A DNA stretch of 64,000 nt from Odiellus spinosus (GCA_963920705.1 OY987225.1:31123538-31187537), one strand, 5' to 3'; shown: positions 37,569 to 49,957, counted from the stretch's first letter. Made by a program: numbers and translations. Notes: a model not told the origin generated them from the sequence alone.

Positions 37569-39019
37569 CCCAAGACAGAAGTTTTAAATTTATTTCTAGT
37601 TTAATATTTGTTTTTAAATTTTTTTACTGTTGGATTAGGCCTATTTAAAAAAAATGTTAGGTTGCATTCTCCCTTTACACGAATCACAAGTTTTAAGCAA
37701 AAACTATTAAGTCGGCGGTCGGTCATATCAGTTCAAACGCTATATAATTTTCTTAAGAAGAATAATACGTTGCTAGAATGGCGAATATTTCAATTTGATA
37801 CGCTCCACAACTCTCCACACACACACACCTTCTTCCAAAACAGGGGGCCCCCATTTCGCCATAGGAAAAAGGTACGAACTAAGTCATAGCCAAATTTAAA
37901 ATTACTTATAGACGTCAATAGGGCAGACTAGCTTTGTTTTCTACTGAAATTTTAGACTGATTTCATTTAAATCAAATTTTAAATGGAAAATTGTAAAAAA
38001 AAAATCCTGAAAAAGTAAATATTTAAGTCTATATAGAAATACGTGCCGATTTTGGTAATTTTCTAATTTAAATATCTGTCGGAGTTTTAAGTTCCTAATT
38101 AATTAATGCTAAGGGTTAATTTATATTAAAAACCGGAAAGAACCGTATTATTTTAAAACTTAATTTGAATTTGTTTGGAATATTTATTTTTCGTGTTTTT
38201 GAATTTCGAGTTAACTTTGTGGTGTAATCTCTGAACTGTCTATTTTCCCAAGATATCATTATTTTTTATCAACAAGTTCGTGTGGAAAGTTCTTGTCGTT
38301 TTAAGAAAAGATATTTTTCGTATTTTACGTTCATTTTCGATCTATGGAGTTTTAAAATCATCGAATCAACAAAACGTCTCCTGGACAAGTAGTAAGCCCA
38401 CGAAAATAGCTACGCATGGTGGAAAACACATCCACGGTGCCCCTAGTCACCTAGCGAGCCTCCCTGAATCAAAAAGGACCTAAGGGGTTTAATCTGAACT
38501 GAACTGCTTTAAATGAATAAATTAAATGTCTATTTTCCCATGGTACCATCCTTTTTTTAACCCACGATTGCGAGATTAAAAATTAAGATAATTTTAAATG
38601 AAAATCAAACTTTTCTAATGGTAATTAAGAACCTTTCCAAGATTGTCTACGAGAATAATACTCTTAAAATTCCTTATTCAAACACGCTAGAATACGGATT
38701 ACGGAGAAGGAACGATATTATGAATTATGAAAATAAAATCCTGAAAGCCCCTAAAGGAAAAGAGGATTGGCCGGACGTTTCTTGGTTTAGTAATGAATCT
38801 ACAAACACGCGCAATACTCACTCCAATAGACCCCCTTCCCCCAATCGCGTACTACATACATCCAAGGCTATATAATATAGCCAGCCGGTAATGGGGTGTT
38901 AAAGTTACGAATGGTCAGAGCCTCGTGGAACCGGAAATTTTACGTGCTCTTAATAATGCATTAATCTACGAACCGGAAGATTTATTTAATTAAAAGAGAA
39001 CAGTTTTAACCATTATAAT

Positions 39020-39890
39020 ATAACCAAAAGTCCATCACTTCATTTCATAAAAGTAAACAACGCCCCCTTGCTTAATACTATCAACAACAGTTTAACGTCA
39101 TAGACCATCACTTAAAAATAGACAAAAAAGTCATCACCCCCGTCTGGCTCAAGTAATTTGGACTCCTCCTCGATATTTTGAGTCAGGACTCTTAGAGAGG
39201 GTAGGTATTTAGGCGGGCCACGCTTGGTTATATTGTCTTCACCCCCAACTCCTGAATTTCTCCAAAGAGTGGCGCTTAAAATTTCAACATTTACACCGTG
39301 TCTCGAATCAGAATACTATCAACAACAGTTTAACGTCATAGACCATCACTTAAAAATAGACAAAAAAGTCATCACCCCCGTCTGGCTCAAGTAATTTGGA
39401 CTCCTCCTCGATATTTTGAGTCAGGACTCGGAGAGAGGGTAGGTATTTAGGCGGGCCACGCTTGGTTATATTGTCTTCACCCCCAACTCCTGAATTTCTC
39501 CAAAGAGTGGCGCTTAAAATTTCACCATTTACACCGTGTCTCGAATCAGAATACTATCAACAACAGTTTAATGTCATAGACCATCACTTAAAAATAGACA
39601 AAAAAGTCATCACCCCCGTCTGGCTCAAGTAATTTGGACTCCTCCTCGATATTTTGAGTCAGGACTCGTAGAGAGGGTAGGCATTTAGGCGGGCCACGCT
39701 TGGTTATATTGTCTTCACCCCCAACTCCTGAATTTCTCCAAAGAGTGGCGCTTAAAATTTCACCATGGACACCGTGTCTCGAATCAGAATCTGCCGGTAC
39801 ATTTAACCGGACCTTTTCATATAGTATTAAGCTAGGGGGCGTTACTTACTTTTACGGAATTAAGTGATAGACCTTTGCTATAAGTAAAAC
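39020..39890. mobile_element. inverted-repeat element with internal 238-bp triplication
   Basis: The left end (CCAAAAGTCCATCACTTCAT, then AACAACGCCCCCTTGCTTAA) is mirrored by the right end (AAGCTAGGGGGCGTTACTTA, then TTAAGTGATAGACCTTTGC). Between them the unit starting ATACTATCAACAACAG repeats at 39075, 39313 and 39551 with exact 238-bp spacing and very few differences. Blocks such as TTTAGGCGGGCCACGCTTGG tie it to 22630 and 29437. Confidence 0.88.
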
Positions 39891-40083
39891 CACCCCTTTC
39901 ACTCCCTCGCGTATATCCCGTCGAGAAGAATTTACAGGACTCCTGGGGAGTATTATTGGTTCACATATTTCAGAGTGTAATTAGTCTACGATAATGTATT
40001 TAAAATTGAGACCCAAATTTGGACAGACATAATTGATTATTATATAATGAGGGAAATTTTAGGGAGACTGCATAATGAATTAC

Positions 40084-40400
40084 CAAGAATCCATTCAGGT
40101 TCCATAAGAATATGGGAGCATAGCTTTAGCCTCTGGTACCATCCTCCCAAACTTTGTAACAAAAGTTCGTCCGCAATTTTCGCAACATTTGTACGCTTAG
40201 ATCTTTTTTCTGTCGGCTCCTTTTTTATTACCCAAAATATTATGTCAAGATCTTTAGTGGCGCGGGTTAATAATATAATGTCAGGAGCGATTTACTTGAA
40301 AAATCGATTCGAAGCGGACGAACTTTTGATACAAAGTTTGGGAGGATGGTTATTGAATCGCGGCCCTCCCATATTCTTATGGAACCTGAAGATATTCTTG
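40084..40400 (-). mobile_element. fold-back MITE, family D, copy 2
   Basis: The 317-bp element starts CAAGAATCCATTCAGGTTCC and ends with the complement of CAAGAATATCTTCAGGTTCC. A perfect 7-bp direct repeat GAATTAC flanks it (40077-40083 and 40401-40407). The 134-codon open frame across it is incidental: it is absent from the other copies and has no recognisable domain. Confidence 0.93.
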
Positions 40401-40907
40401 GAATTACTGAAATGTTTAACTAAAGGAATTACAAAAGGAACTAATTTATGAAACCTATTGGGTTAAAGTGAGTTTGTCTATGGATTATATTTTAGTTTTA
40501 TCATACTATTAAGGAATTTCACGAAAAAGACGGCGCGAAAGCGACTTCATCACGTGCCAGAACGCGTCAGAATCTACTGTAGGCTCCGTACAATTGCGAA
40601 ATCACGCGACCATAGTGATGACGTAATATTAATAGGGTTTTGTTGATTTATAGCGATTATAAAATATAAAAAGACTCAATCAAGGTTATAAACAACATTT
40701 GGGAAACCAATTTTCGTGATATTTCCAGGTTTTTTTCCGCCGAATAAAAGTAAATTTCTTTCTAAGAACGTTTAAAACCCATCAACTGATATGGTTTTTA
40801 GCTTTTTAACCAAAACATCTTCAATTTTGCGCAGAAAAACTTAGTCGCGTACTCCACCAAAGTTAATGATTTAATAGAATTAAAAAAAAACTCCTTGAGC
40901 CTCTTAC

Positions 40908-41096
40908 CTCGGATAGAACTTTGAGGACATCTCTGCCAACGTAAAGGGCTTGTACGAAAGTTCTAGTAGCAACGAACGACCTTTTGATCTCCAAAGTTAA
41001 TTTCTGGGGAATATCTCCGAAGGGTTTCAACATTTCCATATTATCACCCACGCATCTCAAGTAATTATCCGTGAAGGAATACTGGCTATTAAGTAC
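40908..41096 (-). CDS. dlp: glypican (dally-like) exon with the LKPFGD core motif
   Basis: This exon of exactly 63 codons starts VLNSQYSFTDNYLRCVGDNM and ends GRDVLKVLSE. It contains the family signature MLKPFGDIPQKL followed by SFVATRTFVQAL, a highly conserved stretch of the glypican core, and one conserved cysteine. Acceptor TTGCGTAG and donor GAG|GTAAGAG are both in phase 0. It continues directly from MFQ of the preceding exon, and the next coding exon lies about 20 kb away at 20792-20957. Confidence 0.97.
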
Positions 41097-41185
41097 CTAC
41101 GCAATAAAAGAAAAATAAAATGTATAAAAATAAGACAAAAATATAAAATTATAATTTATAAAGTATTCTATATAGTTTGTATAAC

Positions 41186-41501
41186 CAAGAATCCATTCAG
41201 GTTCCATAAGAATATGGGAGCATAGCTTTAGTCTCTGGTACCATCCTCCCAAACTTTGTAACAAAAGTTCGTCCGCAATTTTCGCAACATTTGTACACTT
41301 AGATATTTTTTAGGTCGGCTCCATTTTTATTACCCAAAATATTATGTCATGGTCGTTAGTGGCGCGGGTTAATAATAGATGTCAGGAGCGATTTACTTGA
41401 AAAATTGATTCGAAGCGGACGAACTTTTGCTACAAAGTTTGGGAGGATGGTTTTTAAATCGCGGCCCTCCCATATTCTTATGGAACCTGAATGGATTCTT
41501 G
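41186..41501 (-). mobile_element. fold-back MITE, family D, copy 3
   Basis: This 316-bp copy has ends CAAGAATCCATTCAGGTTCC at both termini. It is highly similar to the copy at 40084 and in the same orientation, about 1.1 kb away across a coding exon. Flanks GTATAAC and CTATTGT show no duplication. Confidence 0.9.
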
Positions 41502-41509
41502 CTATTGTC

Positions 41510-41900
41510 AATTTTCTATCAGGTTTGAATAAAATTACTTTTTCCTAAATTTTCGAGTATTTTGTACAAATATGAATTTTTCATAAATTTTCGAGTATTT
41601 TGTACATATATGAATTTTTCATAAATTTTCTATTAGATTTGTACAAAAACTTTTCTGAGTGGCTCAAAAATAGAATTCTCCTAAATCTTTCTATAAAATT
41701 TGTACAAATATAGAATTATCCTAATTTTTTCTACCAAATTTGAACAAAATTAGAATTATCCTAAATTTTTCTATATTTGTACATAAATAGAATTTTCCTA
41801 AATTTTTCTATAAAATTTGTACAAAAATAGAGTTATCCTAATTTTTTTTTTTTTAAATTGTACCAAATATACATTATTTTCTACAGGATTTGTAAAAAAT
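41510..41900. repeat. degenerate minisatellite, unit about 40 bp
   Basis: Units share ATTTGTACAAA(A/T)ATAGAATT and TCCTAAATTTTTCTAT with frequent small deletions. It lies right against the preceding MITE. Confidence 0.82.
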
Positions 41901-41988
41901 AAAATTTCCCTAAATTTTCAATAGCGTTTGTACAAAAATATATTATTTTTTTAACTTTTTTCATAGAAATTAAAAAAAGGAAAATTAC

Positions 41989-42191
41989 CTGGAACATTTT
42001 ACGGTACAATCTGTCGAAGAAGGTATCGAGAGCGTCGGTTAAATCGACGTTACCGGAATGGTAATATTTCTCCAAGTCTTTGAACATATCGTCAAACAAG
42101 TACGAATTCGTTTCGTACAAAAGTCCGTAAGTCCGAACAAACATGGAGTGAAAATCTTTCTTCGATTTTTCCAACATAAAACGGAAAAATT
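41989..42191 (-). CDS. dlp: glypican (dally-like) exon, helical core segment
   Basis: The exon reads EFFRFMLEKSKKDFHSMF at its start and LYRKMFQ at its end, with YYHSGNVDLTDALDTFFDRL between. This is the alpha-helical region of the glypican core that carries the signature K.F..MF..TYG...Y and the GNV(D/N)L segment. It has no cysteine, as expected for this part of the family. Acceptor TTTTTTTTCAG and donor CAG|GTAATT bound it. Its 203 nt are in phase with the exon at 58378-58536 (split Glu codon) and join in phase 0 to the exon at 40908-41096. The separating introns are about 16.2 kb upstream and 892 bp downstream. Confidence 0.96.
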
Positions 42192-45100
42192 CTGAAAAAA
42201 AACAAAAGACAGATTTTGTAACAAAAACGCTAACGATCCCAACTTAGTTATAAACTCGTAAGAAAAACAATTTAACCATTAAACAAATTACTAAATGCAT
42301 AAATAATGAGTTCCAAAATTTCACTAAGCCTTGGCTTAAATTCTGCTTATTAACATCAAAGCCGTTGATTTAGAAAATTAACATAATATTATTATGATAG
42401 TCATAATTTAATATAAAACACTTAAAATAACTCAACCCGAATTAAATTACACATAAAGGAGATATTTCAATAAAGAATCAATTAACTTAAATAAAGCTTG
42501 ATAATTAAAACTATATACCAAACGTCTTTTCATTAATTAAAAGTCTTGTAATTAAAATTTTAAAATTAAAAACCATTACACTTCAATGAAATTAAACCCC
42601 AACTGATCTTGAGATCATGACCCCTTAAATACAAAGGCTTAACCCCTCATCCTGATTCTTATAAAAGCCCTGTACTCTCTCCCCTCCCCTGGGAAAGGAT
42701 TTAAAAAAAAAAAAAAATCTTGGAGTTTGGAAAAACGTTGGTAGAAAAGTGTTGACAAGTTGTCGGATAGAATAGTCGGATGATTAAAGCAGTCAGTTAC
42801 TGGGGACAACTAAAACCCGATCTGTTTTTCCCCCCTCTCGGGAAAGATGGGAGGAAGATGGAGAGGAGAAAATCCGCATCCTTTTCTATCTCATTCTTCC
42901 TTACGCTTTGAAGATCGTAACCGGGAGCCAAGAGGGACGCTATCCTCGCTAGGGGGAACTAAGGGGTCGTGTCAACTCATCATGCTTGAAAATTCACTCC
43001 TTGCAGCTCCCGAGCTTCTACACCCCCATTCTAATACGTATAGGAAAGTGATGGAGACTATATTGCCTATAGTAGAGAAAAAACTTCAATTTACAGCACG
43101 TTCGAAGCATCGTGGCGTTGTTCACTTTTAAGGAATAAAATAATAGACTTTTGGTAGTAGAAAACATTCCAGTTTTCAAGAATTTTGAGTAATTACTAAT
43201 TGTTTTCATAATAAGAATAACCGGAAGTAGAAACCTTAAAACTGAGAGCCATCCTAAAAGGCTTAACAATTCTACTCCTATTAATATATTCTCCGTGATT
43301 ATATCCATAAATAAAACATCCAAATATGTCGTGACTAAAGCGTATTAACTTTCAGAGTCGTATACATTTGAGTTACAACGTTTTAAATGAGATGTCTTTT
43401 CCGATAAGAACACTCTTCCATGGAGATACCAACGCGTGAAACAAGGTTCCTCACGTAAAACTCTAAATATAATCAAAGTATAAAGATAGACCAAATATCT
43501 TTGGCGTTTGATGCTATCTTAACTGAACTTAATCCTTCAGTTTGAAAAAGGTATTTAGGAATCCGAGAGCTGACTAACTTGTTCAGAGCTCTTAAAAAGA
43601 CAAAAGTCTCTTTGTCTGGTGCCTAATATAGAATTTAACCTTCCAGCCCACGTTTCACTGTAACCTAATACCATGATAAAAGGCTTATACACCCATCTAA
43701 TTTCTTTCAATCTTACACAGCAAAATAATACAGATTTATATATTTTATATACCACTTTTATTGTCAGTAAGACCAAGGCTTAGGATCCCTATATTTCTAA
43801 GTATAAATTAATGTAGAATGAGGGTATCTTTAAAACACAGCCAATTGAAAGTGAAATAGATTTACTAGGAGATATCTGATATCGGAATCGAAAGACGCTA
43901 ATCCCTGGTTAATTGCGTTGATTAGAATCGCGACCTTTTCGATGATATCGAGTTAGGGTTATCTTATTTTTACTTGACGTCCAAATACAAGCCACTAATA
44001 AGTAATGAGAAAAGACAGGTATAAGAATTATTCGGAAAAGCTTCGTAATTAAAACACAATTAATTAAGATGGAAATTAATTATAGGATGTGTACAGGAAA
44101 TATACTGTTGTCATGGTTATGGATTAACTTGTCAAGATTCGCGTATTAATTACGTCGGATTAAGACTAAAAGATTAATAGTTAATTATTTGAAGGAGACA
44201 CGCGTGAAATCTGGGTTCGAGAACCGCTTTTAGGGTAGAAAATAGTGTAATATTGAATTAAACATAAAATTTTGGTCATAACTTAAAAAGCAATTGAATA
44301 GCCAATCACGCAATAGTGTTAATCATGTGAGCTTAAAGAATTATTAAAAGGTTAATCTCACCAGTTAATTTATAGATATTTAATTATAAATAAACAAAAA
44401 CCATAACAAAATGACTTACCGAATCGAAAAAATATACTATTCTATAGTTGTACCGTTAAAATGATTCACTTTTACACTCGGAAAAGCTATTTCGTCTTGA
44501 TTTCACGCTAAGCCTAATTTGAGACAATTTCCGTTTGAAAGAAGAACTTAGAATGCGCGCGCACGCTTTTGGCGGGAACGTTGCCATGGTTACACTCTGA
44601 CGGAGCAGGCGCTTAGATTGCGCGAGAATCTTTAATAGGCTGGAAACTCGGTTTAAATGGTGATTGGCCATTAATTGCTTTGAAATTTAAAACATTTTGA
44701 GAGGGGTTTTAATTGATTTTTATAGATAAATAATGATATTTCGAACTAATATATATTTGGATATTTATTTCAAATGATCTGATTTAACTAAATTAAGAAG
44801 AATTTGTAATTTTTTCAACAGATTTCCTGGCTTCTTTAAGGTTGTACTAGAGGCTGTTTTTCAAAGGTTTCATTGAGTTAAATTCTCAAAAGAATACTGT
44901 ACACGAATTAAATTTCGTTTCTAATTATAATACACATTTTTACACCCAATAAAACACCTCTAAAAATGTAAAACAGTTTCCCCAGAGAAGAACTCGAGAA
45001 TAAATTTAAAATTTGAGAAATTTTACTAAAATTTAAAAACATATTATAAGTTGGGCCGCGGGGATTTGACAAAATTAATTTATATTGATGACCAAAGTAT

Positions 45101-45369
45101 GGTACGCAAACGTATGAGAACGTTGGGGAGCATAAATCATAATTTCAAAAGAGTATAAAGAACTTTTTCGAAAAATCTTGGACGTATATATGAACTAAAA
45201 TAATATATACAACTACATTAGTTCTTATTTAAATAACAAACGAAGAGCTAGAAAAACAAAAAGGAAAAGTTTGCATAAATCTCCAAAGCAAGCGAGTTAT
45301 ATGGAACCAAAAGAAGATAATATGTGAAGAGAGACATTGCATTATCTTCCCAAATTCAGGGCTCGTACG

Positions 45370-46425
45370 AAATTTACCTGACGTACTTTCTAAGGTTTAC
45401 CTGACGATCTATTTTTCAATAATTTACGACTTTACCGGGTTCCTATGATCTATTTTCCAATAATTTCTTGATTTTCCAGGCTTCCCTGGTCTATTTTCAA
45501 TAATTTCTAGATATTCCAGGCTTCCCTGATCTATTTTCCAATAATTTCTAGCTATTCCAGTCTTCCCTGATCTATTTTTCAATAATTTATAACTATTCCA
45601 GGTTTTCCTGATCTATTTCTAATAATTTAAGATTAATGCAAGTTTCCCTGGTATTTTTTCAATCATTTCTAACTATTCCAGGCTTCCCAGATCTTTTTTC
45701 AATAATTTCTAACTATTCCATGTTTCCCTGATCGTTTTTCAATAATTTCTAACTATTCCATGTTTCCCTGATCGTTTTTCAATAATTTCTAACTATTCCA
45801 TGTTTCCCTGAATGTTTTTCAATAATTTCTAACTATTCAAGGCTTCCCTGAACGTTTTTCAATAATTTCTAGATATTCCAGGCTTCCATGATCTATTTTC
45901 AATAATTTCTAACTATTCAAGGCTTCCCTGAACGTTTTTCAATAATTTCTAGATATTCCAGGCTTCCATGATCTATTTTCCAATAATTTCTAACTATTCC
46001 ATGTTTCCCTGAACGTTTTTCAATAATTTCTAACTATTCCATGTTTCCCTGATCTTTTTTCAATAATTTCTAACTATTCCAGGTTTCCCTGATCTATTTT
46101 CCAATAATTTCTAATTATTCAAGGCTTCCCTGATCTATTTTCAATAATTTCTAGATATTCCAGGTTTCCCTGATCTATTTTCCAATAATTTCTAATTATT
46201 CAAGGCTTCCCTGATCTATTTTCAATAATTTCTAACTATGCAAGGCTTCCCTGAACGCTTTTCAATAATTTCTAACTATTCCAGGTTTCCCTGAACGTTT
46301 TTCAATAATTTCTAACTATTCCAGGTTTCCCTGAACGTTTTTCAATAATTTCTAACTATTCCAGGTTTCCCTGAACGTTTTTCAATAATTTCTAACTATT
46401 CCAGGTTTCCTTGATCCTTTTTTCA
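45370..46425. repeat. 40-bp minisatellite (TTCAATAATTTCTAACTATT)
   Basis: About 26 units with the second half (C)CAGGTTTCCCTGA(T/A)C. Right-hand units are identical at exactly 40 bp spacing (46261, 46301). Immediately to the left stands CAGGGCTCGTACGAAATTTA at 45357, a word like the ends of the small CAGGGTTC element near 27836. Confidence 0.95.
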
Positions 46426-47669
46426 ATGCTTTAACGAACTATGACGTAGAAGGAAATATTTTCTAGTTCAAATCATCCTCATAATTCCGATTTTTCTGAG
46501 GTTGCACGTCATGAAGACGCCTATTAAAAATGTGTAAATTAGGGCTACCCTACATAATAGAAATATTCTCCTTCTGGTACAACGATCATATCCGCGGAAA
46601 CTTAAAACTAAACTCATATTATTTTTAGTTATACGAATGAAATTTAAATTTCTCTTAAAGTCAAAACACGTATAGAAAATTTTGGCGGGAAATTTTGGTG
46701 GGAAATAATAAACGAGAGCTCTTTCTGAGGGAAATAACTATGGAAATAAATCTTGGGAAAGATAGGCTGCAAAATTAATAGGGGACATCGCACCAACCTC
46801 GTATCATACTAAATTACAGCCTTGAAAGGAGGTAAAATTCCCTTTAAAAAATAGGTTTTTACAATAGAAATTTAAATAAACTCAAAGAATGTAAATGAAT
46901 ATACAAGAAATATTTAAAATATTTTAGACAAACTGGCTTTTCAAAAAAACTATAGCGTTAAAATATTTCTCTTTACTTATTCATGTTCGTAAGAACTATT
47001 TTCATACCTTAAATGATTTTATATTACGTAAAACTACGCCGCAGTTTCCACTATATTGCAGCTTTGATCGCGTACAAAAATAACTTCTGAGAAACATTTC
47101 AGTTTTCGTTACTGATAAACGAGGCTATCCTTTCATTCTTTTAAATACATTCAATAAGATTAGATGTAAACCTATAATTGTACTCGTTGCAAACTCCGAC
47201 TGATTTATTTGGAAAGCTGAAAACAAATTAGAAATGGCGACCATGCGTAAAACCCTTTCTATAAGCGAAACCTCGGTGCATAATATCAGACTTTACCAGG
47301 GTTAAAGTATTTTTAATTTGACTGGGAATTGTTTACTAAGACTTACGAGGGTCTCTTAAGCTTTGAAAGCGCTCCAAACTGACTTTGAAGAGGGTCGACC
47401 TATTCTATAGGCCGCTTTTAAATGTTATATCGGAAATTTTTGGCTTTTCAAAATTGCCCTACAGCCCAATTTAAATTTTCACGGTTACTTGTGCTCGAGG
47501 GAAATTTTTGGTAATTACTTTTTGACTAAAAGCGTGATGGGAACAAAATCTTATGTGTTTGGAATTTGCAATAGTTCCAATTGCAAAAATTCCGAATTTT
47601 TTGTTTTGTAGAAAGTTAATAAACTTATGTACAACTTTCAAATAGACAGTGGCAGTTATAATTTATTTT

Positions 47670-48175
47670 AATATATTTTTCTGGTTCCCTGATAGCTCTT
47701 TTTTCCAGTCATTCTGGTTATATGATTGGTCTATTTCCCGGACATTCTGGTCAATTTTTATAGTTCCCCTGATTGGTCTATTTCCCTGACATTCTGATAA
47801 TTTTTTCTAGTTCCCCTGATTGGTCTATTTCCTTGACATTCTGATAATTTTTTCTAGTTCCCCTGATTGGTCTATTTCCTTGACATTCTGATAATTTTTT
47901 CTAGTTCCCCTGATTGGTCTATTTCCAGGACATTCTAATAAATTTTTCTAGTACCTTGATTGGTCTATTTCTCGGCCATTCCGGTAAATCTTTCTAGTAC
48001 CCTGATAGGTCTCTTTCCCGGACCGTCCTGTAAATTTTTCTAGTTCCCCAAACTGTTCTATTTCCCGGACATTCTGATCAATTTTTCAAGTACCCGGATT
48101 GGTCTATTTCCAAGACATTCTCATAAATTTTTCTAATTCCTCTAATTGGTCTATTTCCCGGACATTCTGGTCCAT
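47670..48175. repeat. 47-bp minisatellite (CCCCTGATTGGTCTATTTCC)
   Basis: About eleven units with GGACATTCTGATAATTTTTC between them. Central units are exactly 47 bp apart and outer ones are diverged. An open frame to its right is incidental. Confidence 0.93.
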
Positions 48176-48849
48176 AACACTATGCTTTATTTTTCTACTT
48201 CCAGGTTTCTTACAAACGATGGAAACCGTTCGAAACACAAAGTTATCAAGTATAACTCCATTTCCTCAAAACTATTGTGGTGCAAACACTTCATCCATAA
48301 TAATAACAATTGTAAAGCAAAATTAAGATTCTTGACGTCACACTTACGAGTAATAAAACCATTCGAATTAATTCCGATGAGTAATAATATTATTTATGTT
48401 TCACACAAGTTGGTTTTATCCACAAACCGAGTTAGATAAGAACACCCACATTTAATGTGTATATTTTCTATATAGGTTAATAAAATGTTTACTCTCTGTA
48501 TAATAAGATAGAACTACTTTCTTCTCTACAAGATTTAACAGTAAAAAAAATCCGCCTCCACTTTCCCCATGACTCTAAACACGCCTTGAACAAAGTCCCA
48601 CGAAAAGTTACGAAACAGAGACATCTAACACCCCTAAAAGTGTACTAAAACAATTGGCCCACCATTACTTGACGCGCGAAAGCTGAAATTTTATATTATT
48701 TACTCTATAGATTGGAACCCCTTTTCCTAGGAAGCAAGTTTAATAGAGATGAATTTAAGTATATCATCTTTCAACTCCGTTTTCTTCGCTACCTTTTACA
48801 GTTTATTCGTTAAGCCTTTTCCCACGAATACGTAACTCCACGCTTCGAT

Positions 48850-49129
48850 CAAGGAGGATTAGACAAGGAGAAGAAATGTGGGGCTGCGTTGAGTTAGAGA
48901 GAGAAGAGCCAACCTCCCACTCGGGTGGAAAGGGGGATAGGAAATTCTCGAGGTAAACTGTTGTCACGTGGTCGCTAGCTAGCGCGTCTCATAAAGGATT
49001 CGTTTTACCCACGCGACAACATTTTACCACGAAACGTCTCTACCCCCGTTCTCCCAGAGTGGGAGTTTAGGCCGACGCAGTAGGAACCGCGCCGTCCCCA
49101 CATTTCTTCTCCTTGTCTAATCCTCCTTG
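48850..49129 (+). mobile_element. fold-back MITE, family B, copy 3
   Basis: This 280-bp copy has ends CAAGGAGGATTAGACAAGG and the complement. A perfect 7-bp direct repeat CTTCGAT flanks it (48843-48849 and 49130-49136). The arm changes relative to the other copies (GATTAGACAAGG) are matched in the opposite arm. Confidence 0.93.
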
Positions 49130-49847
49130 CTTCGATATATAAAGTTTCGACTAAGTTGATTAGGCCTAAGAGAGTATTGGAATCACGTAGGTCGGTTGGG
49201 GTAGCGCGTGCTGTCTCGATAGCAACTAGGAGAGTATCGTTGCCATGGTAACCTTTCGGAATATATTTTCTACCGACGATTCTACAAGGTTTCTCGCGCG
49301 AGACTTCCAAAAGCGCGATACATTTTCTTTGTAGGCCAATAAAAAAAAATCCAAATCTAAAGTGAATGGTTCGCCTTTTCAGGAAATTTAGGCTTAATAA
49401 AAAAAAGAAAGAGAAAATTGGAACAAATGAGAGTTTAGAAGAGGGTAAAGAAACTAAATATAAACCTTTGTAAGATTTTATTACAGACGCTAGAATAGTT
49501 ATTAGAGGTGTATTATTTTTTCAACTTCCGAATAAAAATGGTTATAATAAATTACAGATTTAATATTAAGCTAGAATATTAAATTTAAAAGTAGGCTTAA
49601 CAAGGAACAGTGATAGTTTGAAATATACTCGTTATAACGAGTCTCCGGCGAATCACGCGCTTTATTTCGACATTAGGCTTAAAGGGAAGATGAAAAGGAA
49701 AATGAAGCGTATTTTTATCTAATCAATAAAAATTACTTTTACTATTCACCCACCCTTCAAGATGCAAAATAGCTTTTTATTGGTCGATATATCAAACTTT
49801 CTTAAGATCCGTGTTAAGCCTACTTTCCAAGATAAAAAAAACTCATT

Positions 49848-49957
49848 GTAATACCCTCTTCAGACGAGGCGTAATTAACCGAGGTTTATAGAACTAAGAC
49901 TTAAGGTTAAATCTGATTAAAAGAGGCTAATTAGTCCTCGTCTGAAGAGGGTATTAC
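49848..49957. mobile_element. 110-bp inverted-repeat element
   Basis: GTAATACCCTCTTCAGACGA on the left is matched by its complement on the right without mismatch over 22 bp. If the ends are ATACCC, a TA lies outside on each side. The interior is AT-rich and encodes nothing. Confidence 0.82.

Larger units (their letters stand above)
20958..40907 (-). other. dlp: 20-kb glypican intron
   Basis: Bounded on the minus strand by GAG|GTAAGAG and TTTTAG. Contents in order: family C and A elements, a degenerate array near 23.3-23.8 kb, tandem triplication at 29437-30452, minisatellites at 31140 and 34955, nested family C copies at 32350-34191, a family A copy at 37230, the 39.0-39.9 kb element and a family D copy at 40084. 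Homopolymer C or G runs occur near 21822, 24830, 25554 and 25836. I see no gene in 24344-29436 or 35760-37229. Confidence 0.85.
41097..41988 (-). other. dlp: 892-bp glypican intron
   Basis: Bounded by CAG|GTAATT and GCGTAG on the minus strand. It is almost filled by a family D MITE and an AT-rich minisatellite, so most of its length comes from repeats. Confidence 0.9.

Noticed and set aside
40047..40451. 134-codon frame across a family D MITE
   Set aside because: It follows the inverted repeat and is not kept open in the other two copies.
5691..49129. CRISPR array or phage attachment sites as an explanation of the short repeats
   Set aside because: The introns and the glypican gene are eukaryotic, and the repeats have no regular repeat-spacer structure.
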